A stretch of 27,143 nucleotides of DNA, from positions 1 to 27,143 of the forward strand of contig JAEZYZ010000368.1 of NCBI GenBank assembly GCA_023418705.1, in the 5' to 3' direction. The notes below the pieces were generated by a model, which was not told the origin of the DNA, searched no databases, and saw only the letters and a list, made by a program, of their open reading frames with translations. Shown here in pieces: positions 13,931 through 22,373 of this stretch (position 1 is its first letter; every line of letters starts with the position of its first letter). Source of the stretch: Pseudomonadota bacterium (lineage in GTDB: Bacteria > Myxococcota_A > Polyangia > Polyangiales > Polyangiaceae). The translations under genes were made by a program, and so were the position numbers.

Positions 13931-14421
13931 CAAAAATCCCGCGTCACCTCCTCGAAGCCGAACTCGGCGTGCATCGCCAGCGTCGCTCGATTGGCTGCGT
14001 TCGCGCAGTAATAGGCGATCTCGGCGCGCTCGGCGATCCAGCTCAGCCGCGCCTCGGTCAGCCGCCGTCCGATGCCCCGGCGGCGCGCCGACGAGCGCAC
14101 CACCACGCCGCGCAGGTAGTACCCGCCCGGGGCCATGTTGCGGGGGGCGGGCGCGTCCGGGGGTTGAAACAGGCCCGCGTATCCGTAGCCGGTGACCTCG
14201 TCGTCGAGCACCGCCACCAGCAGCAGCTGCTCCGGCGCGTCTGCGATCCGGGCGATCCAGCGCCGGCTGTGGGCGAGCTGTCGCTCCAGACCCCCACCGT
14301 GGCGTTCTTGGCGGATGTGGGCGATCGCTTCGGCGTCGCTCGCGGCGGCGCGCCGGATGAAGACGTCCGCCGCTCCCCGCCGCTCCGCCGGCTCAGGTTC
14401 GAAGGCTTGAAATAGGCTCAC
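13858..14421 (-). CDS. GNAT family N-acetyltransferase
   Basis: This 187-aa GNAT-fold enzyme uses acetyl-CoA to acetylate an unknown amine. The fold begins at about residue 20 (VFIRRAAASDAEAIAHI). The acetyl-CoA pyrophosphate loop is in VVVRSSARRRGIGRRLTEARLSW (about 103-125), with the RRRGIG core, and the C-terminal strand motif is ANRATLAMHAEFGFEEV. I chose the GTG at 14421 because GGGAGG lies nine bases upstream (14431-14436); the GTG at 14457 would give 199 aa. It overlaps the response regulator end by 73 bp. Its substrate cannot be read from context. Confidence 0.85.
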   Translation of the reverse strand: MSLFQAFEPEPAERRGAADVFIRRAAASDAEAIAHIRQERHGGGLERQLAHSRRWIARIADAPEQLLLVAVLDDEVTGYGYAGLFQPPDAPAPRNMAPGGYYLRGVVVRSSARRRGIGRRLTEARLSWIAERAEIAYYCANAANRATLAMHAEFGFEEVTRDFCYPGVRFEDGSGGILLCARLKPPL

Positions 14422-14592
14422 GCGCTCAGGCCTCCCGTCGCTCGAGGAATCTAACACCTGCTGCCGGTCCGCTCCTGCTGGCCGTGGGGCCTCTTCGGCG
14501 AAATCGCGATCGCCCGAGCCAAGATTCTCGAGGCGACGCGCCCAGCAAGCCGGCTTTACTCGGCCAGATCCACGCGCTACACCGCCGGCCCC

Positions 14593-16233
14593 ATGAGCCC
14601 CACCCGCTGCCCTTCCTGGGTTTCCTTACGCGAGCACTACGGCACAGTTCAGAGCCTGCACCTGCGCGATCTGTTCGCCGCCGACCCGACGCGCTTCGAG
14701 AAGTTCTCCCTGGCGCTCGACGATCTGCTCTTCGACTACTCGAAAAACCGGATCACCGAGCAGACCCTCGGCTTGCTCGTGCGCCTGGCCGAAGAGGCCG
14801 ACGTCCCCGGGTTCACCGCCCGGCTGTTCGCCGGCGAAAAGCTCAACGTCACCGAGGGCCGCGCCGTCTTGCACGTGGCGCTGCGCAATCGCTCGAACCG
14901 CCCCATCCGGGTCGACGGACGCGACGTCATGCCCGAGGTGAACGCCGTGCTGGCGAAAATGCGCGCCTTCTCCGAGCGCGTGCGCTCGGGCGCCTGGACC
15001 GGTCACACCGGCAAGCGCATCGAGCACGTGGTCAATATCGGCATCGGCGGCTCGGACCTGGGCCCCGTCATGGTGACCGAGGCGCTGCGCCCCTACTGGG
15101 CACCAGGGCTCGACTGCCATTTCGTCTCCAACGTCGACGGCACCGACATCAGCGAGACGCTGCGCCGGGTCGATCCGGAGACCACCCTCTTCCTGGTCGC
15201 GTCCAAGACGTTCACCACCCAAGAGACCATGGCCAACGCGCGCTCGGCCCGCGCCTGGTTGATCGAACGGCTCGGGGACGAGCGCGCGGTCGCCAAACAC
15301 TTCGTCGCGCTCTCCACCAACGCCGAGCAGGTGCGCGCCTTCGGCATCGACCCGGACAACATGTTCGAGTTCTGGGATTGGGTCGGCGGGCGCTACTCCC
15401 TCTGGTCGGCCATCGGACTGTCCATCGCCTGCATGGTTGGCATGGACCGCTTCGAGGAGCTGCTCACCGGCGCGTTCGACGTGGACGAGCATTTTCGCAC
15501 CGCGCCGCTCGCCGAGAACATCCCGGTGATCATGGCGCTGCTCGGCATCTGGTATCGAAACTTCTTCGGCGCCGCGAGCTACGCCATCTTGCCCTACGAC
15601 CAATACCTCAAGCGCCTGCCGGCTTACCTGCAGCAGGCCGACATGGAGAGCAACGGCAAGGGGGTCGACCGGCAGAGCCACCCGATCACCGACTACGCCA
15701 CCGGCCCCATCATTTGGGGAGAGCCGGGGACGAACGGGCAGCATGCGTTCTACCAGCTCATTCACCAGGGGACGGAGCTGGTTCCGGCCGACTTCATCGT
15801 GCCCCTCCGATCGCACAACCCGATCGGCGAGCACCACGCCATGCTGCTCGCCAACTGCTTCGCGCAGACCGAAGCGCTGATGCGCGGCAAGACCGCCGAG
15901 GAGGCGCGCGCCGAGCTCGGACGCGCCGGCCTCGCCCCCGAGCGGGTCGCCGAGCTCGCGCCCCACAAGGTGTTCCCCGGCAACCGTCCCACCAACACCC
16001 TCGTCGTCGACCAGCTCACGCCGCGCGCGCTCGGCCGGCTGATCGCGCTCTACGAGCACAAAATCTTCGTCCAGGGCGTGATCTGGAACGTCAACAGCTA
16101 CGATCAGTGGGGCGTCGAGCTCGGCAAGCAGCTCGCCGGCAAGATCCTGCCGGAGCTCCAAGCTCGGGGTGAGGTCACCGGACACGACAGCTCGACCAAC
16201 GCCCTCATCGCCCGCTACCAAGCGCGGGGCTGA
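14593..16233 (+). CDS. pgi: Glucose-6-phosphate isomerase
   Basis: This is a 546-aa enzyme interconverting glucose-6-phosphate and fructose-6-phosphate. Signatures are clear: VVNIGIGGSDLGPVM (147-160), the phosphate loop SKTFTTQETM (204-213), GEPGTNGQHAFYQLIHQGT near residue 376-394 with the catalytic Glu region, and NVNSYDQWGVELGKQL near the C-terminus, the PGI signature 2 with its Lys. The length fits the long bacterial/eukaryotic-type PGI. ATG 14593 is the only sensible start. It is divergent from the GNAT gene (171 bp apart) and followed after 55 bp by the helicase gene. Confidence 0.97.
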   Translation: MSPTRCPSWVSLREHYGTVQSLHLRDLFAADPTRFEKFSLALDDLLFDYSKNRITEQTLGLLVRLAEEADVPGFTARLFAGEKLNVTEGRAVLHVALRNRSNRPIRVDGRDVMPEVNAVLAKMRAFSERVRSGAWTGHTGKRIEHVVNIGIGGSDLGPVMVTEALRPYWAPGLDCHFVSNVDGTDISETLRRVDPETTLFLVASKTFTTQETMANARSARAWLIERLGDERAVAKHFVALSTNAEQVRAFGIDPDNMFEFWDWVGGRYSLWSAIGLSIACMVGMDRFEELLTGAFDVDEHFRTAPLAENIPVIMALLGIWYRNFFGAASYAILPYDQYLKRLPAYLQQADMESNGKGVDRQSHPITDYATGPIIWGEPGTNGQHAFYQLIHQGTELVPADFIVPLRSHNPIGEHHAMLLANCFAQTEALMRGKTAEEARAELGRAGLAPERVAELAPHKVFPGNRPTNTLVVDQLTPRALGRLIALYEHKIFVQGVIWNVNSYDQWGVELGKQLAGKILPELQARGEVTGHDSSTNALIARYQARG

Positions 16234-16288
16234 GGAGCCCGGCTCGAGCCGTTGGCCCGCCCCGACGGCACGCGCTAGACCGTCCCCC

Positions 16289-18628
16289 ATGGCGGACTCG
16301 GCGCCCGTCACCGCCGTGCTCGGCCCGACGAACACCGGCAAGACGCATCGCGCCATTCAGCGGATGCTGGAGCACGAGACCGGGATGCTCGGGTTCCCGC
16401 TCCGGCTCCTGGCCCGGGAGGTCTACGACCGCGTCACCAGCGAGGTGGGCGAAGCCGCGGTGGCGCTCGTCACGGGCGAGGAAAAGCGCATCGGCGCGCG
16501 GGCTCGCTACTTCATCTGCACCGTCGAGGCGATGCCCATCGAGCGGCCGGTGCAGTTTCTGGGTGTCGACGAGATCCAGCTCGCGGCCCACCCGGAGCGG
16601 GGGCACGTCTTCACCGATCGGCTGCTCCGCGCGCGCGGCAGCTCGGAGACCTGGTTCATGGGGGCAGACACGCTGCGCCCGCTGATCGAGCGGCTGGTCC
16701 CCTCGGCCGCGGTTCGCCGCCACCCGCGGCTGTCGCGGCTGCGGCACGCCGGCAGCGTCTCGCTCTCGGCCCTGCCCCCTCGGAGCGCCGTGGTCGCGTT
16801 CTCGATGGCCCGCGTCTACGAGCTCGCCGAACGCCTGCGCACGCGCCGCGGGGGCGCCGCCGTCGTGCTGGGCGCGCTGTCACCCAGGGCGCGCAACGCG
16901 CAGGTGGCCTTGTATCAATCCGGCGAGGTCCAGTACCTGGTGGCGACCGACGCCATCGGCATGGGCCTGAACCTCGACCTGCACCACGTGGCCTTCGCCG
17001 ATCTGCGCAAGTTCGACGGGCGCCAGGAGCGCCGGCTGGAGCCGGCCGAGCTGGCCCAGATCGCCGGGCGCGCCGGGCGGCACCTGAACGACGGCAGCTT
17101 CGGCACGTTGTCGCCGCTCGAACCGCTCGATCCGCGGGTGGCGCGGGCCATCGAGCAGCACCGCTTCGCACCCGAGCAGCGGCTCTACTACCGCAACTCC
17201 GATCTCGACGTGTCCTCGCTCGATGCGCTCGCCGCGTCGCTCAAACGCCCGCCCCCCGACCGCTGCCTGGTGCCCATCGACACGGCCGAGGACGCCGTCG
17301 CGCTCGCGAGCTTGTCGGCGCGGCCCGACATCCGAGAGCGCGCGACCGCCCCGAGCCGCGTCGAGCTGTTGTGGAACGTCTGCCGCGTGCCCGACTTTCA
17401 GCAGCTGATGCTGGGCCAACACATCGAGCTGTTGGCCGAGATCTACCTGCAGCTCACCGGCAGCGCGGGCCGCCTCGACGAGGACTGGATGGCGCGCCGC
17501 ATCGCGCGGATCGATCAGCCGAGCGGCGACATCGACATGCTGCTCGCGCGCCTGGCGTTCATCCGAACCTGGACCTACATCACCCACCAGTCGGGCTGGC
17601 TGCGCCACGCCGAGCACTGGCAAGCCAGAAGTCGGGAGGTCGAAGACCGCCTGAGCGACGCCTTGCACCAGGCGCTGGTCGATCGCTTCATCGCGCGTAC
17701 GCGCCGTACCAGCGCGCCTGCGCGCGCAGCGAGCGGCCACCCCTTCGAGCAGCTCCAAGCGATGCGGGCACGGCTCGCGCCCGCGGCCGGAGAGGACGCT
17801 CCGGAGAGCTTCGTCGGAGCATTGGTCGACGCCGCCCACCAAGAGATCGAGCTCACCGAGCAGGCCACGCTGGTCTTCCGCGGCCAGGTCGTCGGCCGCC
17901 TGAAGCCAGGTCCCGAGCTGCTCCGCCCGGAGGTGAGCGCCAGCTTGCCCGAGGAGGCGGGGCCCGGCGATCGGCTGCGGGCGCAGCGACGTCTGGTGGC
18001 CTGGACACGCGATTTCATCGCCGAGACGTTCGACTTCGTCCCCGATCGGCAGCCGCTCGGCCCGGCCGCGCGGGGGCTCCTCTATCAGCTCGGGCGGGGG
18101 CTCGGCGTCATCCGGTCACGCGCCGCGAAGACGCAGATCGACGGCTTGCTTGACGAAGATCGCGAGGCGCTGGCGCGCCGCGGCGTCGATATCGGATCGG
18201 AGCTGGTGGTGGCGCGGGGGCTGCTCGAACCGGCCGCACAGAAGCAGCGCCGGGCGCTCGCGTCGCTGTCCGGGCCCCTGCCGCCCCTGCCGCCCGCGAC
18301 CACCCCGCATTTCGCGGTGCCCGGCGGCGTCGATGAGGCAGCCTACCTGCGCGTCGGCTACGCCGTGTACGGCGCGCGCGCCATCCGCGCGGATTTGGCC
18401 AACCGCGTCGCGCGGCGCCTGCGTGCCCTCGGCCGCGACGGCGCCTTCGAGCTGCCGCCAGAGGTGCGGAGCTGGATCGGCGGCAAGCGGGCGGACGTCA
18501 CCGCGGCGGTCGAGGCGTTCGGCTACCGCGCGTGCGAAGATGGGCGTTTCGTGCGCCGGGGCGCCGGGCGACGGCGCCGGCGGCGAAGACCCCGCGGGCG
18601 AGCCGTACCAAAGACGGGTTCGGACTGA
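16289..18628 (+). CDS. Suv3-like ATP-dependent RNA helicase
   Basis: This 779-aa superfamily 2 helicase resembles mitochondrial Suv3 and its bacterial relatives. Walker A is GPTNTGKTH (12-20), the DExx box is VDEIQLAAHPERGHVFTDRLL (93-113), motif V is TDAIGMGLNLD (220-230) and motif VI is QIAGRAGRH (257-265). The C-terminal half (about 380-750) is helical and without a domain I can name. The last ~20 residues are extremely Arg-rich (GRRRRRRRPRGR), a likely RNA-binding tail. Suv3 proteins unwind RNA for degradation together with exoribonucleases; that partnership is inference here. The start ATG 16289 directly opens the helicase core, and the frame upstream overlaps pgi. It probably shares the pgi transcript. 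Confidence 0.88.
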   Translation: MADSAPVTAVLGPTNTGKTHRAIQRMLEHETGMLGFPLRLLAREVYDRVTSEVGEAAVALVTGEEKRIGARARYFICTVEAMPIERPVQFLGVDEIQLAAHPERGHVFTDRLLRARGSSETWFMGADTLRPLIERLVPSAAVRRHPRLSRLRHAGSVSLSALPPRSAVVAFSMARVYELAERLRTRRGGAAVVLGALSPRARNAQVALYQSGEVQYLVATDAIGMGLNLDLHHVAFADLRKFDGRQERRLEPAELAQIAGRAGRHLNDGSFGTLSPLEPLDPRVARAIEQHRFAPEQRLYYRNSDLDVSSLDALAASLKRPPPDRCLVPIDTAEDAVALASLSARPDIRERATAPSRVELLWNVCRVPDFQQLMLGQHIELLAEIYLQLTGSAGRLDEDWMARRIARIDQPSGDIDMLLARLAFIRTWTYITHQSGWLRHAEHWQARSREVEDRLSDALHQALVDRFIARTRRTSAPARAASGHPFEQLQAMRARLAPAAGEDAPESFVGALVDAAHQEIELTEQATLVFRGQVVGRLKPGPELLRPEVSASLPEEAGPGDRLRAQRRLVAWTRDFIAETFDFVPDRQPLGPAARGLLYQLGRGLGVIRSRAAKTQIDGLLDEDREALARRGVDIGSELVVARGLLEPAAQKQRRALASLSGPLPPLPPATTPHFAVPGGVDEAAYLRVGYAVYGARAIRADLANRVARRLRALGRDGAFELPPEVRSWIGGKRADVTAAVEAFGYRACEDGRFVRRGAGRRRRRRRPRGRAVPKTGSD

Positions 18629-18630
18629 GC

Positions 18631-18644
18631 GCGGCCGGAGCCGC
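18631..18644 (+). terminator. Weak GC hairpin after the helicase gene
   Basis: GCGGC-CGGA-GCCGC begins 2 bases after the helicase stop codon. The stem is short (5 bp) and no T-run follows, so it may not terminate transcription. It is the only hairpin I see in the 148-bp gap between the convergent helicase and lipoprotein genes. Confidence 0.25.
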
Positions 18645-18776
18645 AAGCGCCAGGCAGGGGAACGCCATTCGGCGGCAGCACCCGCGAGCTCCGCGTCCAG
18701 CAACGGCTCTCGCGGTCCCGCGCGGTTCGGAGCGTCCCCGCGGAGTATGCAGGGACTGCCATCGCGGCCCTTGCGT

Positions 18777-19490
18777 TCAGCCCCCGGAGCCTGCGGTGCC
18801 ACCCGCGCCCGCGCCGCCACCGGCAGGCGCGCAGGCGGTGGAGTCGAAGCCGGCAAGCGCGCACTGTTGCATGCGATTGGCCGTGTTGGGCGCCGCCTCG
18901 GCGGCCACCAGGGCCTGGCGAACGCGGCAAAACAGCGGGCTATGCGTGTCGCTGGGGGTTGCGTACCGGAAGTTGGTCACCTCCCTGTCGTCGAAGGCCT
19001 CGCAGGCCTCCTCGCAGGCGACGTTGTTCTCGTAGGTGTCCGGACAGATGCCCAACATCAACTGGCAATACCCCTGGCAGTTGCTGCCGCACATGTTCGC
19101 GCCGGTCGGTCCAGCGTGCGGGCAATGGACGTTGGGGTTGTCGACCGCGGCAAGCCCAGCGTGATAGATGCGGCAGCCGAGGGTGTTCTCGCCGCCGTCG
19201 TCCTGCAAGCTGCCCTCGTTGAACGCCGCGCACACGCCTTCGCAGGCCGCGCGCGAGGGGTACTGCACGACCTCGCTGCAGTTGTCGGCCATACGGTTAC
19301 AGTAGGTGTTGCAGTCGAGTGTGACGCCCCCGTCGGTGTTGCCGCCCGTGCCGCCGGTGTTCGCCCCACTGCCTGCTGACCCGGCGTCGCCGCCATTGCC
19401 ACCGGTGCCAGTGACCGTGGTTTCGGTCGAGCAGCCGAGGAGCAAAACCAGGAGCGCTGGATGCCAAGGCCGAGCCGAGTGTTGGCGCAT
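18777..19490 (-). CDS. Cys-rich secreted lipoprotein of unknown function
   Basis: This 237-aa predicted lipoprotein has a hydrophobic N-terminus ending in lipobox LLGC (Cys20), a Gly/Thr/Asn/Asp-rich linker (TGGNGGDAGSAGSG...), and a C-terminal domain with 16 further cysteines by my count. Typical spacings are CNTYC, AACEGVC, CGSNCQGYC and CEEAC. The even number suggests a disulfide-stabilised extracytoplasmic fold with no recognisable enzyme motif. It ends in another Gly/Ala/Ser-rich tail (GGGAGAGGTAGSGG). Proteins with this layout are common and mostly uncharacterised in myxobacteria, which supports the taxonomic guess. The gene follows the PilZ gene on the same strand after 88 bp. Function is unknown. 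Confidence 0.8.
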   Translation of the reverse strand: MRQHSARPWHPALLVLLLGCSTETTVTGTGGNGGDAGSAGSGANTGGTGGNTDGGVTLDCNTYCNRMADNCSEVVQYPSRAACEGVCAAFNEGSLQDDGGENTLGCRIYHAGLAAVDNPNVHCPHAGPTGANMCGSNCQGYCQLMLGICPDTYENNVACEEACEAFDDREVTNFRYATPSDTHSPLFCRVRQALVAAEAAPNTANRMQQCALAGFDSTACAPAGGGAGAGGTAGSGG

Positions 19491-19578
19491 GAGGCAACTT
19501 TAATCCGATTTGCGCCGCGTCGGGCAAGTCGGCCCCCCGTTCCCCATGCCCCAAGCGTCTGTTTTGCTTCAGGGGGTG

Positions 19579-19986
19579 CTAGGGCCTTTGGACTCTCGCG
19601 ACGATCCCGCTCAATCGGCAAAAGCCGCGCAGCCCTAGGCTCGCTTCCGAGGAGAGCTTGGTGAAACGCAGCGCCACCTCGTCCGAGCTGGACCGAAGGA
19701 CCAGCGCTTGCCCCTCCACGGCGATGCCCGTCGGCAGCTCGAAGTACACATCCATGTGGCTCTGCAGCCTCAACCCAGACGCCACGCTGACGAGCAGACC
19801 GTCCGGCGACACGTCGACCGTGCGCCCACAGAGGTGCGAGGCGCCCGTGTCCAGGAGCACCGGCACATCGAGCCGAACGCGGCGATGGCGCCGCCGGTCG
19901 ACGACCGACCGCGCGCCGGTTGCAGCCTGAGCGGAGTTCAGAGTGGCGTTCGTGATCGCCGGTTGGGATGCGTCCGTCCGGTTCAT
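19579..19986 (-). CDS. PilZ domain protein
   Basis: This 135-aa single-domain PilZ protein is a candidate cyclic-di-GMP receptor. The RxxxR motif lies in RRRHRR (residues 31-36), and the second motif, D/NxSxxG, is DVSPDG (58-63), followed by the beta-barrel strands (MDVYFELPTGIAVEGQALVLR). Both ligand motifs are intact, so cyclic-di-GMP binding is plausible. A flexible N-terminal ~28 residues precedes the domain. The start ATG 19986 is chosen, since the frame beyond it has shadow-like Arg/Cys composition. In the cell it could control motility, exopolysaccharide or another output; no neighbour identifies the target. It is divergent from the dehydrogenase gene. Confidence 0.82.
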   Translation of the reverse strand: MNRTDASQPAITNATLNSAQAATGARSVVDRRRHRRVRLDVPVLLDTGASHLCGRTVDVSPDGLLVSVASGLRLQSHMDVYFELPTGIAVEGQALVLRSSSDEVALRFTKLSSEASLGLRGFCRLSGIVARVQRP

Positions 19987-20075
19987 GCGCCGGCAGCATG
20001 CACCGACCGTACCAGCATGGGCCGATAGAGATCGCGGGCATCGACGCCGGCGTTCCGCTCGCGAGGTGCGCAACC

Positions 20076-20094
20076 GTTTCACAGTAGTGAGAAC
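20076..20094. promoter_or_regulatory. Imperfect dyad in the PilZ/dehydrogenase intergenic region
   Basis: GTTTCAC (20076-20082) and GTGAGAAC (20087-20094) are inverted with a one-base offset and a four-base centre. It lies 107 bp upstream of the dehydrogenase start and 90 bp upstream of the PilZ start, a sensible operator position for a divergent pair. No regulator gene is adjacent. Confidence 0.28.
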
Positions 20095-20158
20095 CGCCGA
20101 TCACGCCCCACGCGCGAAGGATTACGCTCGGTGCGCCGAAACATCCGCAGGTGCGACG

Positions 20159-20184
20159 ACCGAGAAGGTGCTTAACCCTTCGGT
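20159..20184 (+). other. Leader hairpin before the dehydrogenase ribosome-binding site
   Basis: ACCGAGAAGG (20159-20168) pairs with CCTTCGGT (20177-20184) with a two-base bulge and an eight-base loop. It ends six bases before the Shine-Dalgarno sequence at 20191. It could tune translation or be a remnant terminator; there is no T-run. Confidence 0.3.
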
Positions 20185-20190
20185 CCGACC

Positions 20191-20196
20191 AGGAGG
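20191..20196 (+). promoter_or_regulatory. Ribosome-binding site for the dehydrogenase
   Basis: A perfect AGGAGG lies four bases before the ATG at 20201. It fixes the start of the dehydrogenase against the long upstream in-frame extension from 19943, which would overlap the PilZ gene. Confidence 0.75.
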
Positions 20197-20200
20197 CAGC

Positions 20201-21409
20201 ATGAAGGCAGTCGTCTTTCACGACGTGGGCGATATCCGGCTGGAAAACGTGCCCGAGCCGCGCATCGAAGAACCCACCGACGCGGTGGTGCGCATCACCG
20301 CCAGCGCCATCTGCGGCACCGACCTGCACATGATCCGCGGCACCATGCCAGGCATGAAGCCGGGAACGATCCTCGGCCACGAGGGGGTCGGGGTCGTCGA
20401 AGATCTCGGCTCCGACGTGCGCAACCTGCGCATCGGCGATCGGGTGGTGATCCCGTCGACCATCGGCTGCGGCGTCTGCTCCTACTGCCGCAAGGGGTAC
20501 TACGCGCAGTGCGACAACGCGAACCCCAACGGCCACCGAGCGGGCACCGCCTTCTTCGGCGGACCGGAGAGCACGGGGCCGTTCCATGGGCTGCAGGCGG
20601 AGAAGGCCCGCATCCCCTTCGCCAACGTGGGCCTCGTGAAGCTGCCGGACGAGATCAGCGACGAGCAGGCCATCATGCTGAGCGACATCTTCCCCACCGG
20701 CTACTTCGGCGCAGACCTGGCCAACATCCATCCGGGCTGCACCGTGGCGGTCTTCGGCTGCGGCCCGGTCGGGCAGTTCGTGATCGCCAGTCTGAAGCTG
20801 ATGGGCGCCGGCCGCATCTTCGCCGTCGACGGCATCCCGAGCCGACTCGACATGGCCCGCGCCCAGGGTGCGGAGATCATCAACTTCGAGCAGGAAGATC
20901 CGGTCGAGACGCTCCTGCGGCTGACCTCCAAGATCGGGGTCGACCGCGCGATCGACGCCGTCGGCGTCGACGCGGTGCACGCCCATCAGGGCCCGGCGGG
21001 CAGGAAGGCCAAGCGCATGAAGGAGCAGTTCGATCAGGAGCTCGCCGAGATCGCGCCCAAGAAGAAGCCGTCCAAGAACAACTGGCATCCGGGGGACGCT
21101 CCGTCCCAGGCGAGCGTGTGGGCGGTCGAGGCGCTCGCGAAGGCCGGCACCCTGGCCATCATCGGTGTCTATCCGGAGACCGATCGCTTCTTCCCGATCG
21201 GACAGGCAATGAACAAGAACCTCACGCTCCGCATGGGCAACTGCAACCACCGCCAGTACATCCCGCGGCTGATCGAGCTGGTGCGCACCGGCCGCATCGA
21301 TCCGGCGGCGGTGCTCACCCAAGAAGCGCCGTTGTCCGACGTGGTCGAGGCGTACAAGGCGTTCGATCGGCGCGAGCGCTCCTGGGTGAAGGTGGCGCTG
21401 ATTCCGTAG
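20201..21409 (+). CDS. Zinc-dependent alcohol dehydrogenase, formaldehyde-dehydrogenase-like
   Basis: This 402-aa medium-chain dehydrogenase has catalytic zinc ligands Cys38 (ICGTDLHM), His60 and Glu61 (GHEGVG). The structural zinc site is Cys90, Cys93, Cys96 and Cys104 (CGVCSYC and C). The Rossmann loop is VAVFGCGPVGQFV (about 183-195). An insertion with GPAGRKAKRMKEQFD and a Lys-rich stretch KKKPSKNNWHPGD (about 265-305) matches the glutathione-independent formaldehyde dehydrogenase-like branch. Substrate and cofactor preference are inferred from that similarity only. The start is set by AGGAGG at 20191. An alpha/beta hydrolase gene follows after 65 bp on the same strand. FDH relatives often act in detoxification. 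Confidence 0.92.
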   Translation: MKAVVFHDVGDIRLENVPEPRIEEPTDAVVRITASAICGTDLHMIRGTMPGMKPGTILGHEGVGVVEDLGSDVRNLRIGDRVVIPSTIGCGVCSYCRKGYYAQCDNANPNGHRAGTAFFGGPESTGPFHGLQAEKARIPFANVGLVKLPDEISDEQAIMLSDIFPTGYFGADLANIHPGCTVAVFGCGPVGQFVIASLKLMGAGRIFAVDGIPSRLDMARAQGAEIINFEQEDPVETLLRLTSKIGVDRAIDAVGVDAVHAHQGPAGRKAKRMKEQFDQELAEIAPKKKPSKNNWHPGDAPSQASVWAVEALAKAGTLAIIGVYPETDRFFPIGQAMNKNLTLRMGNCNHRQYIPRLIELVRTGRIDPAAVLTQEAPLSDVVEAYKAFDRRERSWVKVALIP

Positions 21410-21474
21410 CGGCAGGCGAAACCCCGGCGAGCCATTGCGTCGGCGTCCGAGCCGTGCGACGCGAGCGCCTGACC

Positions 21475-22302
21475 ATGACCTTCGTCCTCTCCTATAGCGA
21501 CATCGGCGACGCTGCCGCGCCGCACACCGCCTTCGTCCTGCACGGCGCGCTCGGCGCCGGGCACAACTTTCGGAGCTTCATCCGCAAGCTGCACGCGAAG
21601 AAGCCCGAGTTTCGCTTCGTCCTGGTCGACCTGCGCCACCACGGCCAGTCGCAGGGCGCGCCGCCGCCGCACACGCTCGCTGCGTGCGCCGAAGACCTGG
21701 CCGTGCTCGGGCGCCACCTGAAGGTCACGCCCGAGGTCATCATCGGGCACTCCTTCGGCGGCAAGGTGGCGCTCAAGTACGCTTCGCGCACGCCCGAAGG
21801 GCTGCGCCAGATCTGGGCGCTCGACTCCGATCCGAGCGCGCGCGCGATCGATCCCGACCACGAGGTCTGGCGGGTGCTCGAAGCGGTGCGCGGGGTGGCG
21901 CTGCCGGCCCCGACCCGCGCCGCGGTGGTCGACGAGCTGCAGCGGCGCGGGCTCTCGAGCGGCATCGCCAACTGGCTGTCCACCAACCTCAAGCACGCCC
22001 CCGACGGGTTTCGCTGGAACCTGGACCTCGACGCGGTTGTCGAGTTGATGACCAACTACTTCCAGGAGGATCTCTGGCCGTTTCTCGAGCAGCCACCGCC
22101 GCACCAGGAGATTTTTCTGGTCGTGGCCGAACGAAGCGATCGCTTCGGAGACGCCACGCGGCGACGGGCCGCGCAGCTCTCCGCGGCGAACGTGCGGGTG
22201 CTGCCGCTCGCCGACTCGGGCCACTGGGTGCACATCGACAACCCGACCGGGTTGCTCGCGATGTTGGAGGCGCACCTGACGGCGAGCGCTTCGCTCCGCT
22301 AG
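21475..22302 (+). CDS. Alpha/beta hydrolase
   Basis: This 275-aa alpha/beta-hydrolase-fold protein has the oxyanion region FVLHGALGAGHNF (20-32), DLRHHGQS (52-59), the nucleophile elbow GHSFGG with Ser93 (91-96), an acidic residue candidate in LDSDPS (116-121 region), and a C-terminal catalytic His in DSGHWVHIDNP near residue 250. The order matches esterase/epoxide-hydrolase-like members, notably the YbfF/ABHD11 type (DLRHHGQS). The substrate is unknown. There is no signal peptide, so it is cytoplasmic. It probably shares a transcript with the upstream dehydrogenase. The start ATG 21475 begins the fold; longer frames overlap the dehydrogenase. Confidence 0.9.
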   Translation: MTFVLSYSDIGDAAAPHTAFVLHGALGAGHNFRSFIRKLHAKKPEFRFVLVDLRHHGQSQGAPPPHTLAACAEDLAVLGRHLKVTPEVIIGHSFGGKVALKYASRTPEGLRQIWALDSDPSARAIDPDHEVWRVLEAVRGVALPAPTRAAVVDELQRRGLSSGIANWLSTNLKHAPDGFRWNLDLDAVVELMTNYFQEDLWPFLEQPPPHQEIFLVVAERSDRFGDATRRRAAQLSAANVRVLPLADSGHWVHIDNPTGLLAMLEAHLTASASLR

Positions 22303-22373
22303 AGCACCGATCGGCTTGCCGGTCCGCAGCGTCGGGGTGGATCGCCCTCGGGGGAGCGCCTGGTTTACAGCGA

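Noticed and set aside
14626..16356. Long minus-strand frame of 576 residues opposite pgi
   Set aside because: It is antisense to an unambiguous pgi gene, with His/Gly/Arg-rich composition and no domain signature. Long antisense frames are expected at this GC content.
19943..20200. In-frame extension upstream of the alcohol dehydrogenase
   Set aside because: It would overlap the PilZ gene, and the AGGAGG at 20191 clearly sets the start at 20201. The added residues have no dehydrogenase similarity.
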